Made by a program: the position numbers and the translations under genes
Shown here: positions 22,366 through 33,067 of the stretch, piece by piece
Layout of the letters: each line of letters starts with the position of its first letter
Numbering within the stretch: position 1 is the stretch's first letter
From: Cherax quadricarinatus
Taxonomy: Eukaryota > Arthropoda > Malacostraca > Decapoda > Parastacidae
Direction of reading: 5' to 3'
Assembly (NCBI RefSeq): GCF_038502225.1
Contig: NC_091357.1
Span: 2,788,104-2,852,103, forward strand
DNA: 64,000 nucleotides
Notes under the pieces: model-generated
Database searches by the model: none
Told to the model about the DNA's origin: nothing
Seen by the model: the letters and a program-made list of their open reading frames with translations, nothing else

Positions 22366-23240
22366 AGGAAGGAGTGATAAAAAATAAGGAGTGGTCAAAA
22401 ATAAGGAGTGATCAAAAATAAGGAGTGATCAAAAATAAGGAGTGATCAAAAATAAGGAGTGATCAAAAATAAGGAGTGATCAAAAATAAGGAGTGATCAA
22501 AAATAAGGAGTGATCAAAAATAAGGAGTGATCAAAAATAAGGAGTGATCAAAAATAAGGAGTGATCAAAAATAAGGAGTGATCAAAAATAAGGAGTGATC
22601 AAAAATAAGGAGTGATCAAAAATAAGGAGTGATCAAAAATAAGGAGTGATCAAAAATAAGGAGTGATCAAAAATAAGGAGTGATCAAAAATAAGGAGTGA
22701 TCAAAAATAAGGAGTGATCAAAAATAAGGAGTGATCAAAAATAAGGAGTGATCAAAAATAAGGAGTGATCAAAAATAAGGAGTGATCAAAAATAAGGAGT
22801 GATCAAAAATAAGGAGTGATCAAAAATAAGGAGTGATCAAAAATAAGGAGTGATCAAAAATAAGGAGTGATCAAAAATAAAGAGTGATCAAAAATAAAGA
22901 GTGATAAAAAATAAGGAGTGATCAAAAATAAGGAGTGATCAAAAATAAGGAGTGATAAAAAATAAGGAGTGATAAAAAATAAGGAGTGATCAAAAATAAG
23001 GAGCGATAAAAAATAAGGAGTGATAAAAAATAAGGAGTGATCAAAAATAAGGAGTGATAAAAATGAGTGATAAAAAATGAGTGATAAAAAATGAGTGATA
23101 AAAAATGAGTGATAAAAAATGAGTGATAAAAAATGAGTGATAAAAAATGAGTGATAAAAAATGAGTGATAAAAAATAGTGATAAAAAATAGTGATAAAAA
23201 ATAGTGATAAAAAATAGTGATAAAAAGTAGTGATAAAAAA
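22366..23240. repeat. 17-bp minisatellite grading to 14 and 13 bp
   Basis: From 22380 to about 22990 the unit is AAAAATAAGGAGTGATC (17 bp). Between 22900 and 23045 GATC changes to GATA in a growing share of units. From 23060 the unit is AAAAAATGAGTGAT (14 bp), and from about 23170 AAAAAATAGTGAT (13 bp). The unit shrinks steadily rightwards. Confidence 0.95.
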
Positions 23241-24395
23241 ATACGAGACACAAGTTTGGAAAGTATCAATACAACAAATACATCAAACTAAAAAAAAATC
23301 AAACTCGTATAACAAAGAGAAGAGAAGAAATAGTTCAGAAATTGGCTAAAAATGAGTAGAGATAAATCATAAATCACTTAAAAATAAGAATGATATAGAC
23401 AAAGAAATTAATTATTTGGAAGAGTGCAAAAAAAATGGAAGATAATTACGTAGGAGTAACTAAGCAAAACATAGAATTAGAACATCAGTTCCATCACGTT
23501 AACAGAAACTCAGGCAATGAGAGAAATTGTTGAAAAGGTACAAGCTAAAATTGTGGATAAATTTGCTACAATCATAACATAGAAGATTGAGACGAACAAC
23601 AGTGTATTCTCAAAGGAAATTAATACTGAAGATAGAAAAGGAACTAGCTAAAAATAAGGATGATAAAGAGGAGAATAAAGGTCTGGAAGAGCTCAAAGCA
23701 AAATTAGAAGATAGTTATCCTGAATATACGAAAGAGAAGATATGTGTACCTAGGTATAGCTAACTCAGGATATCTTTGACCCTTGTGAGTTTAGCGCTTA
23801 GTTATTATTATAATTATCAGATTATCTCTGAATTTGTTATTAGAGAAGGAGAAGGGAAGGATGGAAGAGTGTAGAGCTAAAACTGAAGAATATAATACAT
23901 AAGAACATAAGTAGCACTGCAGAAGGCCTACTGGCCCAAGCTAGTTAGGTCCAAGTCACACTCATTCATGTACTTGTTTAACCTTCTGTTTAGCATAAGA
24001 GTGGTAAAGATATTTACTAGTAAATCTTAATATTATTCTAGAATTAAAAAGGATTTGAAAATTTTTTCTAGTAGAGATAAAAAAAAAGAAAATCGAGAAG
24101 AGAGTCAAAGAAAAAAAAAATAATATAGAAATGAGATTATGAAATGCAGTGAAAATTTCAGCATTCCAGAACATATTGTGAATTTTAAGGGTAATTGCAA
24201 AATGTGAGAGAGAAAATAAATCAGTCAAAATAACATTTACACAACTCAGAACTTTTCAAAGGAGTTATTACAGAGTAACACACTGGTCGTACCAGCTAAA
24301 CTAATATTATTTACTTTCCCCAAGAAACCAGTACAGGATAGACAACAGTCAGACTAAAGGTAATGTCGTGAGATAAACACATGAAGGTTTTACTC
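23241..24395. other. A/G-rich sequence, retroposon scraps
   Basis: No gene. At 23775-23822 there is another ..GAGTTTAGCGCTTAG + ATTATTATAATTATC tail. At 23897-23990 there is a fragment (GCAGAAGGCCTACTGGCCCAAG) related to the dispersed repeat at 51265. Confidence 0.5.
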
Positions 24396-24399
24396 TTTC

Positions 24400-25060
24400 A
24401 GTATTATTTTTTTAACATATCGGCCGTTTCACACCATGAGGGTGACCAGCAAAAGAAGAAACACTTTCATAATGATTCACTCCATCACTGTCTTACCAGA
24501 GGCGCACCTACACTATAGTTAAAAAGTTGCAACACAACATCCCTCGTTGAGAGTGCAGGCAGTGTACTTCTCTCCTCCAGGACTCAAGTTCCGGCTAACC
24601 GGGTTCCGTGAATCCCTTCATAAATGAAACCTTGCTCACACTCCAACACCACGTCCAGTCATAAAAACCATTCGTCTCCACTTGGTCGTATCTAACGCGC
24701 TTGCTGGAAGTCCAAGCCCCTTGTACGCGAAACCTCCTTTACCATCTCCCTCCAATCTTTCCTAGGACGCCCCCTACTCTGCCTTCCACTACAGATTTAT
24801 ATGCTCTTCAAATCTTTCTATTATGTTCCATCCTATCTAAATGTCCGAACAAACTCAACAGCCCTTCCTCTGCCCTCTGGATAATACTTCTGGAAACCCC
24901 GGACCTTCTAATCTCCAAGCCACACATTCTCTGCATAATATTCGCACCACACATAGCCCTCAGACGCATCTCTCCACTACCTCCAGCCTTCTCCTTGTTG
25001 CAGCATTCACCACACAGAATTAAAAGTCCTATCTATACTGATTTTTTTCACAAAAAAAAA
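24400..25060 (-). mobile_element. RTE-like LINE, 3' part, decayed
   Basis: The block ATCGGCCGTTTCACACC, CTCCATCACTGTCTTACCAG, CTTGCTGGAAGTCCAAGCCCC, CCTAGGACGCCCCCTACTC and the coding region around 24830-25020 recur at 31590-32060. There the - strand keeps an RT frame (VCKRRKLKVNMGKSKV). The element is inactive. Confidence 0.6.
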
Positions 25061-25164
25061 TATGTAGTCTCCAGAATAGTAGAGAATCTTTTTCTAATGT
25101 TAATGAGACCAAGAATGTGAAATTTAGTGGAAAATTTGTTGAATTGTGCAGGCGTGACGTTGCT

Positions 25165-25240
25165 CTCTCTGTGACCCTGACCCTTACGTTTTTAGCGCTT
25201 GGTTATGATTTTAATAATAATCGTAATAATAATAGTAATA
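25165..25240 (+). repeat. retroposon 3' tail motif
   Basis: TTACGTTTTTAGCGCTTGG, GATTTTAATAATAATCGTAA. Another lone copy of the shared 3' end. Confidence 0.55.
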
Positions 25241-25389
25241 TTTGTGACCCAGCCAATCCAATTCTTAGCTATTTCGTTACTATTCATTGTATTTCTATAT
25301 TAAAAATATACAGATGTGTTTGTAGATGATGCATAGATATTAGGGAAAATAAATATATAATAAAGGACCGAAATTCTCTACCGGAATGA

Positions 25390-25506
25390 CCTGGAAATGT
25401 CAGTGGTAGATGTGTATGCTTCATACATAGTTTTAAGAGTAGGTATGACAGAGCCAGGGAAGCTAGAAGGGAATCAGGTAAGTGGCAAGAGACAGGGCCA
25501 GCAGCT

Positions 25507-25510
<4 letters not shown>
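25390..25510 (+). mobile_element. 3' end of the 43-45 kb LINE family
   Basis: CATAGTTTTAAGAGTAGGTATGA matches the HSFKQRYDKA-coding end of the LINE at 44890 and also 31240. It runs directly into the CT array, so the microsatellite serves as its tail. Confidence 0.55.

Positions 25511-25578
<68 letters not shown>
25511..25578. repeat. (CT)n microsatellite
   Basis: About 33 CT units between the 3' ends of two LINEs in opposite orientation. Confidence 0.97.
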
Positions 25579-25579
<1 letters not shown>

Positions 25580-25580
<1 letters not shown>

Positions 25581-26490
25581 CTCTTTTTTTTTACACAGGG
25601 TTTGACAAGGTTAAGGATCCCTAGTTTTATTGGATTCAATATTGGCCTTGTACATAACAGTAAGGCCACCCACATCCCTCCTGTGTTGAAGGCTCTGCTG
25701 AACTTAGATCTATCCAGGATTGATCCAGGCGAGAGATGAGACGTCTTGCTCTGTTCTCTACTCTGTCAAGCAGTCGCAGATGATAAGAGGGGCAGTCGAA
25801 CCAAGAAAGTGGAGCATACTCAAGGTGTGAGCGTACTTGTGCCTCGTACAAAATCTTCCAGCCCCTGCTGTCAAGCAGATGCGAGATACGGCGAAGTGCT
25901 GTAAGTTTCCTGGCTGCCTTGTTTGCAAGATTTACAACGTGGTTTTTCATGGTCAGTTTGGAGTCAAATTTCACCCCAAGGATATCAACTTCTCCAGGTG
26001 CCAACACCCTCCCATTCATCCTTACTACTGCACCAGCATTGCCATCATGGTGCCTAGAGACCATCATCATTTGCGTTTTCTCAGGTGCAAATGTTACTTG
26101 CCATCTATTTCCCCAAGCTGATATAGCTCTTAGCTGGTGATTGATGTAGCTTAGTGCAGCTGGCATTTCTTCTCTTGGATAAGTGAATGTCAGTGTACAG
26201 TCGTCTGCATATGCATGGGATTCTGGGATGAGATGAAGAAGGTCGTTGAAGTAGACATTCCATAACAATGGTCCCAGCACGCTTCCTTGTGGAACACTTG
26301 CCCCAATAGGATGTCTTGCTGATTCCGTTCCATTGAGAACTACCCTTAGAGATCTACCATGAAGGTAATCACTGAGGAGACATAGCGTAGAGCCTGCAAT
26401 TCCCAGTGCTTGAAGTTTTGCTAAGAGGCCCTGGTGCCACACCCGGTCGAAAGCACCAGCAATGTCCAGTGCTACTCTCCTCCTCTCTAA

Positions 26491-26493
<3 letters not shown>
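25580..26493 (-). mobile_element. I/Jockey-like LINE copy A, 5'-truncated
   Basis: One open frame (26442-25636) still holds RT palm motifs. ASVPQGSVLGPLLWNVYFND is followed by HAYADDCTLTF, with the two catalytic Asp of YADD intact, and then the thumb-like KLTALRRISHLLDSRGW and EYAPLSWFDCP. The N-terminal RT part is missing: the sequence breaks at the CT array at 26494. The last codons and the 3'UTR are partly deleted relative to copies B and C. It is the least damaged of the three but cannot be autonomous. Confidence 0.8.

Positions 26494-26571
<78 letters not shown>
26494..26571. repeat. (CT)n microsatellite joining LINE copies A and B
   Basis: About 38 CT units. The truncated 5' end of copy A is on the left and the 3' end of copy B (TTTTACACAGGGTTTGACAAGG) on the right. 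Confidence 0.97.
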
Positions 26572-26573
<2 letters not shown>

Positions 26574-28349
26574 ACAGGGTTTGACAAGGTTAAGGATCCC
26601 TAGCTGTATTGACAAGCTATTTACAGGTTAAGGATTCCTAACTTTATTGGCAAGCTAAGAGCTGTTACCTACATCAGCTCATTTGAAAGCATTTTTATTG
26701 TTATGAGACATACAAGTAGGGAACAGGATGAAATTGGAGCCATCTGTGGGCCACCATTTTCATTTGATCAACTGACTTTATCTCGTTGACATCATTATGC
26801 TGTACGAATGTGTTCCTTACTAGAGTCATCCTGGGTATATATGATCTCAGATGGAGTGATGTTCTGGAGAAGGGTACAGCCAGAGTTATGTTGCTGCTTT
26901 CTGCTCTTCTTGTGGCATAAAAGCTTGTTTCACGCTGTCCTCGAAGTGGATCCAAGTGTGGTACTTTGACAATATTGGCCTTGTACATAACGGTAAGGCC
27001 ACCCACATCCCTCCTATGTTGAAGGCTCTGCTGAAATGACAGATCTATCCAGGATGGGTCCAGGCGAGAGATGAGACGTCTTGCTCTGTTCTCTACTCTG
27101 TCAAGCAGTCGCAGATGAGAGGGGGGGGGCAGGCAAACCAAGAAAGTGGAGCATACTCAAGGTGTGAGCGTACTTGTGCCTCGTACAGAATCTTGCAACC
27201 CCTACTGTCAAGTAGATGCGAGATACGGCGAAGTGCTGTAAGCTTCCTGGCTGCCTTGATTGCAAGATTTACAACATGGTTCTTCATGGTTAGTTTGGAG
27301 TCAGATTTCACCCCAAGGATATCAACTTCTTCTCTAAGTGCCAACACCCTCCCATTAATCCTTACTACTGCACCAGCATTACCATAATGGTGCCTAGAGA
27401 CCATCATCATTTGCGTTTTCTCAGGTGCAAATGTTACTTGCCATCTATTTCCTCAAGCTGATATAACTCTCTGCTGGTGATTGATGTAGCTTAGAGCAGC
27501 TGGCATTTCTTCTCTTGGATAAGTGAATGTCAGTGTACAGTCGTCTGCATATGCATGTGATTCTGGGATGAGATGAAGAAGGTCGTTGAAGTAGACATTC
27601 CATAACAATGGTCCCAGCACGCTTCCTTGTGGAACACTTGCCCCAATAGGATGTCTTGCTGATTCCGTTCCATTAAGAACTACACTTGGAGATCTACCAT
27701 GAAGGTAATCACTGAGGAGACATAGCGTAGAGCCTGCAATTCCCAGTGCTTGAAGTGTTGCTAAGAGGCCCTGGTGCCACACCCGGTCGAAAGCGCCAGC
27801 AATGTCCAGTGCTACCACACGGCTGACTTTGGATTCATCCAGTGACTGGTGCCACTTAGTGGAGAGGTTTAACAACAGATCAGCAGCAGAGTAACCTTTC
27901 CTGAAGCCATATTGACGATCACAAAGTAGTGAGTGATAGTCAAAAAACTGTCATTTGTCTTGAGATTATTGTCTCAAGGATCTTACCAGTGACTGACAGG
28001 AGTGACACTGGTCTGTAGTTGCTGATTTCTGCTCTGCTCTTCTTTTTGTGAACAGGAACTACATTTGCCTCTTTCCATAGAGAAGGCCATTTTACACTGT
28101 ACTAGGCAGTGCTGAAAGGTGCGAGTTAGAGGTGCTGCTAGCTGGTCTGCACATCTCAGCAATCTTGGGCTCAACTTGTCTGGGTCCACAGTCTTTTCTT
28201 GGTCAAGCGATTTAAGAAGGAAATGCACCTCCTCCTGCCTTATTGTCACCACTGACAGTTTTGACACAGTTCTTGCAGCTAGCCAAGGAGGGTCCCTTGC
28301 TGGATCAGGAACTTCCTTTTTGGTAGCAAAGTGTTCGGCGAAGAGGTGC
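26572..28349 (-). mobile_element. I/Jockey-like LINE copy B, frameshifted
   Basis: The longest copy. Broken frames cover the N-terminal RT (LFAEHFATKKEVPDPARDPP, then LLKSLDQEKTVDPDKLSPR, about 28340-28150), the ALDIAGAFDRVWHQGLL and VPQGSVLGP palm region (27830-27620), YADDCTLTF (27550-27520) and the C-terminal thumb (27410-26850). At least three frameshifts or stops inactivate it. The 3'UTR (26572-26700) is present. Confidence 0.8.
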
Positions 28350-28441
28350 TCTCTCTCCTCTCTTTCTCTCCCCTTCTCTCTCCCTTTCTCTTTCTTTCCC
28401 CTTCTCTTTCTCTCCCCATCTCTTTCTCTCTCTCTTTCTTT
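28350..28441. repeat. CT-rich microsatellite, imperfect, joining copies B and C
   Basis: CTCTCTCC, TTTCTCT and similar words between the truncated 5' end of copy B and the 3' end of copy C. Confidence 0.9.
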
Positions 28442-29290
28442 TACACAGGATTTGACAAGGTTCAGGATCTCTAGCTTTATTGACAAGCTATTTACAAGTT
28501 AAGGATTCCTAACTTTATTGACAAGCTAAGAGCTGTTATCTACATCAGCTCATTTGAAAGCATTTTTGTTATGAAACATACAAGTAGGGAACAGGATGAA
28601 GTTGGAGCCATCTGTGGGCCAGCATTTTCACCTGATCAACTGACTTTATCTCGTTGACATCATTATGATGTACGAATGTGTTGCATACTTGAGTCATCCT
28701 GGGGATAAATGATCTCAGATGAAGTGATGTTCTGGAGAAAGGTACAACCAGAGTGAAGTTGCCGCTTTCTGCCCGTCTTGTGGTATAGAAGCTTGTTTCT
28801 CGCTGTCCTCGAAGTAGATCCAATTGTGGTACTTTGACAATATTGGCCTTGTACATAACAGTAAGGCCAACCACATCCCTCCTTTGTTGAAGGCTCTGCT
28901 GAAATGACAGATCTATCCAGGATGGGTCCAAGCGAGAGATGAGGCGTCTTGCTCTGTTCTCTACTCTGTGAAGCAGTCGCAGATGAGAAGGAGGGCAGTC
29001 GAACCAAGAAAGTGGAGCATACTCAAGGTGTGAGCGTACTTGTGCCTCGTACAAAATCTTCCAACCCCTGCTATCAAGCAGATGCGAGATACGGCGAAGT
29101 GCTGTAAGCTTCCTGGCTGCCTTGTTTGCAAGATTTAGAACGTGGTTTTTCATGGTCAGTTTGGAGTCGAATTTCACCCCAAGGATATCAACCTCTTCTC
29201 CAGGTGCCAACACCCTCCCATTCATCCTTATTACTGCACCGGCATTACCATCATGGTGCCTGGAGATCATTTGTATTTTCTCAGGTGCAA
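28442..29290 (-). mobile_element. I/Jockey-like LINE copy C, 3' third
   Basis: Open frame 29345-28569 covers the C-terminal part (FAPEKIQMISRHHDGNAG, LDSRGWKILYEAQVRSHLEY, RLISRLDPSWIDLSFQQS). The catalytic palm is absent. At about 29290 it switches into its own 3'UTR in the opposite orientation. Confidence 0.8.
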
Positions 29291-29485
29291 ATGCTGGCCC
29301 ACAGATGGCTCCAACTTCATCCTGTTCCCTACTTGTATGTTTCATAACAATAAAAATGCTTTCAAATGAGCTGATGTAGGTAATAGCTCTTAGCTTGTCA
29401 ATAAAGTTAAGAATCCTTAACCTATAAATAGCTTTATCAATAAAGCTAGGAATTTAACCTAACCTTGTCAAACTCTGTAAAAAAA
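29285..29485 (+). mobile_element. inverted 3'UTR copy of the same LINE
   Basis: GCCCACAGATGGCTCCAAC through CTTAGCTTGTCAATAAAG, then CTTGTCAAACTCTGTAAAA. This is the complement of the 3' ends at 26580-26760 and 28450-28630, so two copies meet head to head at about 29290. Confidence 0.75.
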
Positions 29486-29709
29486 TAGTATGTATGATTA
29501 TGGAGATTATCAGAAGAATAGTAGTGGAACACCTGGGAAGGAGCAAATTCATAACCTGTACGATTGTTAAGAGGGTAAATCCAGTCTCGCAAATCTGCTA
29601 CAGCTGTATGACAAGGTAGTGGAAGTCAGGGAGGCGAGAGGTGGGTAGATTGTGTGAAGGCGTTCAATATTGTACTCAAACGAGACCGGCAATGAGCTAG
29701 GGTAGTGGG

Positions 29710-30392
29710 AAGGGATAATAGAGAAGGGATAACAGAGAAGGGATGACAGAGAAGGGATGACAGAGAAGGGATGACAGAGAAGGGATGACAGAGAAGGGAT
29801 GACAGAGAAGGGATGACAGAGAAGGGATGACAGAGAAGGGATGACAGAGAAGGGATGACAGAAAAGGGATGACAGAAAAGGGATGACAGAGAAGGGATGG
29901 CAGAGAAGGGATGGCAGAGAAGGGATGGCAGAGAAGGGATGGCAGAGAAGGGATGGCAGAGAAGGGATGGCAGAGAAGGGATGGCAGAGAAGAGATGGCA
30001 GAGAAGAGATGGCAGAGAAGAGATGACAGAAAAGGGATGACAGAAAAGGGATGGCAGAAAAGGGATGACAGAAAAGGGATGACAGAAAAGGGATGACAGA
30101 AAAGGGATGACAGTAAAGGGTTGACAGAGAAGGGTTGACAGAGAAGGGTTGACAGAGAAGGGTTGACAGAGAAGGGTTGACAGAGAAGGGTTGACAGAGA
30201 AGGGTTGACAGAGAAGGGATAACAGAGAAGGGATAACAGAGAAGGGATAACAGAGAAGGGATAACAGAGAAGGGATAACAGAGAAGGGATAACAGAGAAG
30301 GGATAACAGAGAAGGGATAACAGAGAAGGGATAACAGAGAAGGGATAACAGAGAAGGGATAACAGAGAAGGGATAACAGAGAAGGGATAACA
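29710..30392. repeat. 14-bp homopurine-biased minisatellite, about 48 units
   Basis: Unit ACAGAGAAGGGATG with block variants: ATGAC (29740-29890), ATGGC (29890-30020), ATGAC again (to about 30105), TTGAC (to about 30205), ATAAC (to the end). Three units make 42 bp, so long artefactual frames (255 and 309 codons) cross it. Confidence 0.95.
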
Positions 30393-30479
30393 TTGAAAGT
30401 ATTACGGTAGATCAAGGAATACTTAACAGGAAAAACAGCCTGATGATGTTTGGGAAGCGGTGTAAGAATGGGCGAATGT

Positions 30480-31320
30480 GACGAGTAGGGCTCCACAAAG
30501 GTCAGTGCTTAGACCGATACTGTTTCCTTTGAAAGTAAACGAAATGATAAGACATAATCAAACAGGTCCCTATTTGCAGATGACGTGAAACTAATGAGTA
30601 TGCAAATGAAGTCATTACAAAGAGATCGGGAGGAGCTGCAGGATTGGGATGACAATTGGCTATATGAATTTAATACCAACAAATGCACAGATATAAAAAT
30701 CGGGAAAGGGCAAAGACGAGAAGAAACAGATTACAGACAGGGAGAAGTGAAGACTGGAAACTTTGCTGAAACAATGGATTTCAAGGTGAGCATACCTTCA
30801 AGCATCTCACCTGGGGTACACATCAACCAGAAAATCGGTACAGGAAACGCGAAACTGACAAGTTTTAGGAGATGCTTTCAGAGCCTCGACAAAGAGGAAT
30901 TTGCAATGGAGTATGCAGCACCAGTGTGGAACCCACAACTGATTAATCGAGCAATGAAGCAACGGGATTAGTCCCAGAGTTGAAGAGGTCTGAGCTATGT
31001 GGAGAGGCTAGAAGAGCTAAACCTGACGACAGAAGGACCAGGAGTGACATGATTACGATGTACAGAATACACACAGGAATTAACAGTGGACGGTGCGTCT
31101 GAGGGAAGGGTCTCAGGTACACAGCTGGAAGTTAGAAGCACAGATGAGTTTCAGGGATGTTAGGAAGTACTTCTGTAGCCTTAGTGTGAGCAGAAAATTA
31201 ATTCACCTAGACAACTAAATGGTAAAGGTGGGATCCAAACATAGTTTTAAGAGTAGGTATGATAGGGCTCACGCATCCAGGAGAGTGAACCCAGTACCGA
31301 CCTGCAACTATTAATAGATT
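30480..31320 (+). pseudogene. LINE RT remnant (43-45 kb family)
   Basis: Broken frames give CRxDETNEY (the FADDVKLM region at 30575-30600), EFNTNKCTDIKIGKGQRR, ISPGVHINQ, EYAAPVWNPQL and DMITMYRI. These line up one by one with the better copy at 43974-44849. It is 5'-truncated, with stops and frameshifts throughout. Confidence 0.75.
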
Positions 31321-31429
31321 CTTACAAATAGGCACACACAAAAATAGTCCCATTATATAAAGCGATACTCAGAAATCATTAAACTATTTGATGTCTGTTC
31401 TTTCACACCGACGATCTCCCACTAAGATA

Positions 31430-32400
31430 CTGTGCTATCCCTTCCCTCCTCAAAAAAAAAAAATCCACCATCATTCAGTCAGTGTTTTGCCAGAAATGCT
31501 GACATTACAGTTCAGGTGACCATCGAAGCTGCAACATTCCCGTCCCTCCTTCAAAGTGAAACACTGTACGATTTTTCGGACTGTTTCTTGCTTCCCACCT
31601 CAACAACTCAAGTTGTGTGAAATCCCTTCATAAATGTTACCTTGCTCACACTTCAGCGACACGTCAAATCATGAAAATCGGTTGTCTCCACTCTTAACTG
31701 CCACACTCACCCAAGCCCGTTGGATGTCCAAGCCCCCCCACATAAAACAACCTTTGCCCCATGTCATTGACCCTTCCTAGGACTACCCCTACCCTTCTCA
31801 TCCCTCCACACTAAAGTTATGCACCTTCCTACTCATCCTATTTTGCTCCTTCGTCTTTACTTGTCCATACCATCTCAACAACTCCTCCTCGGGACTCTAA
31901 ATAATACTTTTGGAAAAGCCACACCTTCTAATCTCCAAACTGATTTTTTTGCATAATCACACCACAAAAGACCCTCAGATAGGATATATCCACTGTCTGC
32001 AGCCTCCTCCTCGCTGCAACATTTAAAACTCATGTCTCACACCAGTGCAACCTTGCTCTAACTGCAATACTCTGGTACATTACCCTATTTTGCCTCCATG
32101 GATAAGATTCTTTGTCAACACGGATGCCTCAACCACCCATCTTCCCCTTCCCCTTCCCCTTCAATGTTATAGATTACCTATTTTTTAATAGACCCATCTC
32201 ATAAGTCCACTCTCATATATGTGAACGCATTCACTGTCTCCATGCTCCCTCCTTCCAATCTGATATACGCTCTTCCATTACGTAGATTTTTTGTTACTCG
32301 CGTCACCTTGCTTTTTCCCATATTCACTTTTAATTTCCTTCTTTTACATACCCTCTCAAATTCGTCTACCAACTTCTCTTCAGAATTTCCCAACCGAACC
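31430..32400 (-). mobile_element. RTE-like LINE, decayed
   Basis: The - strand frame 32393-32199 reads EEKLVDEFERVCKRRKLKVN then MGKSKVTRVTKN, with NAFTYMRVDL at its end: the RT segment after the catalytic box in RTE-type elements. The left part (31590-32060) parallels 24580-25020. The assembly gap cuts the upstream part. Confidence 0.65.
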
Positions 32401-32472
32401 GTGTAATCCTAAAAAAGCAAGTGTGACAGCTGCCACTTTGTGTACGAATCTTTATCTTTTAATCCAGTACCT

Positions 32473-32572
32473 NNNNNNNNNNNNNNNNNNNNNNNNNNNN
32501 NNNNNNNNNNNNNNNNNNNNNNNNNNNNNNNNNNNNNNNNNNNNNNNNNNNNNNNNNNNNNNNNNNNNNNNN
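32473..32572. other. assembly gap (100 N)
   Basis: Exactly 100 unknown bases. Order and distance across it are not assured. Confidence 1.
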
Positions 32573-32640
32573 TCTGGGCCTGATCAACCAGGCTGTTACT
32601 GCTGGCCGCACGTAGTCGAACGCACGTAAAGGATAATGTG
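32573..32640 (-). mobile_element. CR1-like LINE tail fragment
   Basis: GGGCCTGATCAACCAGGCTGTTACTGCTGGCCGCACG is the complement of the tail at 1195-1240. It is cut by the gap. Confidence 0.7.
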
Positions 32641-33060
32641 AGATATCAAGAACGTATCTGGAATAGTTCTATTTTTCACTGTAGTTACATTGCATAGTAA
32701 GATATCACCTGTTTCCTGTGATGTTACTGGGTGTGTTAGCAAGGTAACATAAAGGGATTCAGGGAAAACTGGTTAGTCAGACTTGAGTACTGGAGGTGAA
32801 AAGTACAGTGTCTGCACTCTGAAGGACGGGTGTTAATATGTTGCAGACTTTTAACTGCTGTGTAGGCATGCCTCTGACAAGACAGTGATGGGGTGAATGA
32901 TGATGGAAGTTTTTCTTCTTTTTTGGGTAACCTTGACATGGTGGGAAACACACACTCACCCTCTCACCATCTCAGTGCTCTCAGAACCGTTATACAAATT
33001 TATATTAATGTTTGATGTGCTAAAATAATCTAATAAAATTTATATTAGTCAAAAAAAATT
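32641..33060. other. no gene seen
   Basis: Unremarkable sequence between the gap and the 57-bp array. Confidence 0.45.
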
Positions 33061-33067
33061 TTCTTAC

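Noticed and set aside
29567..30496. 309- and 255-codon ORFs
   Set aside because: Translation of a 14-bp tandem repeat; three units make 42 bp, so any stop-free unit opens the frame.
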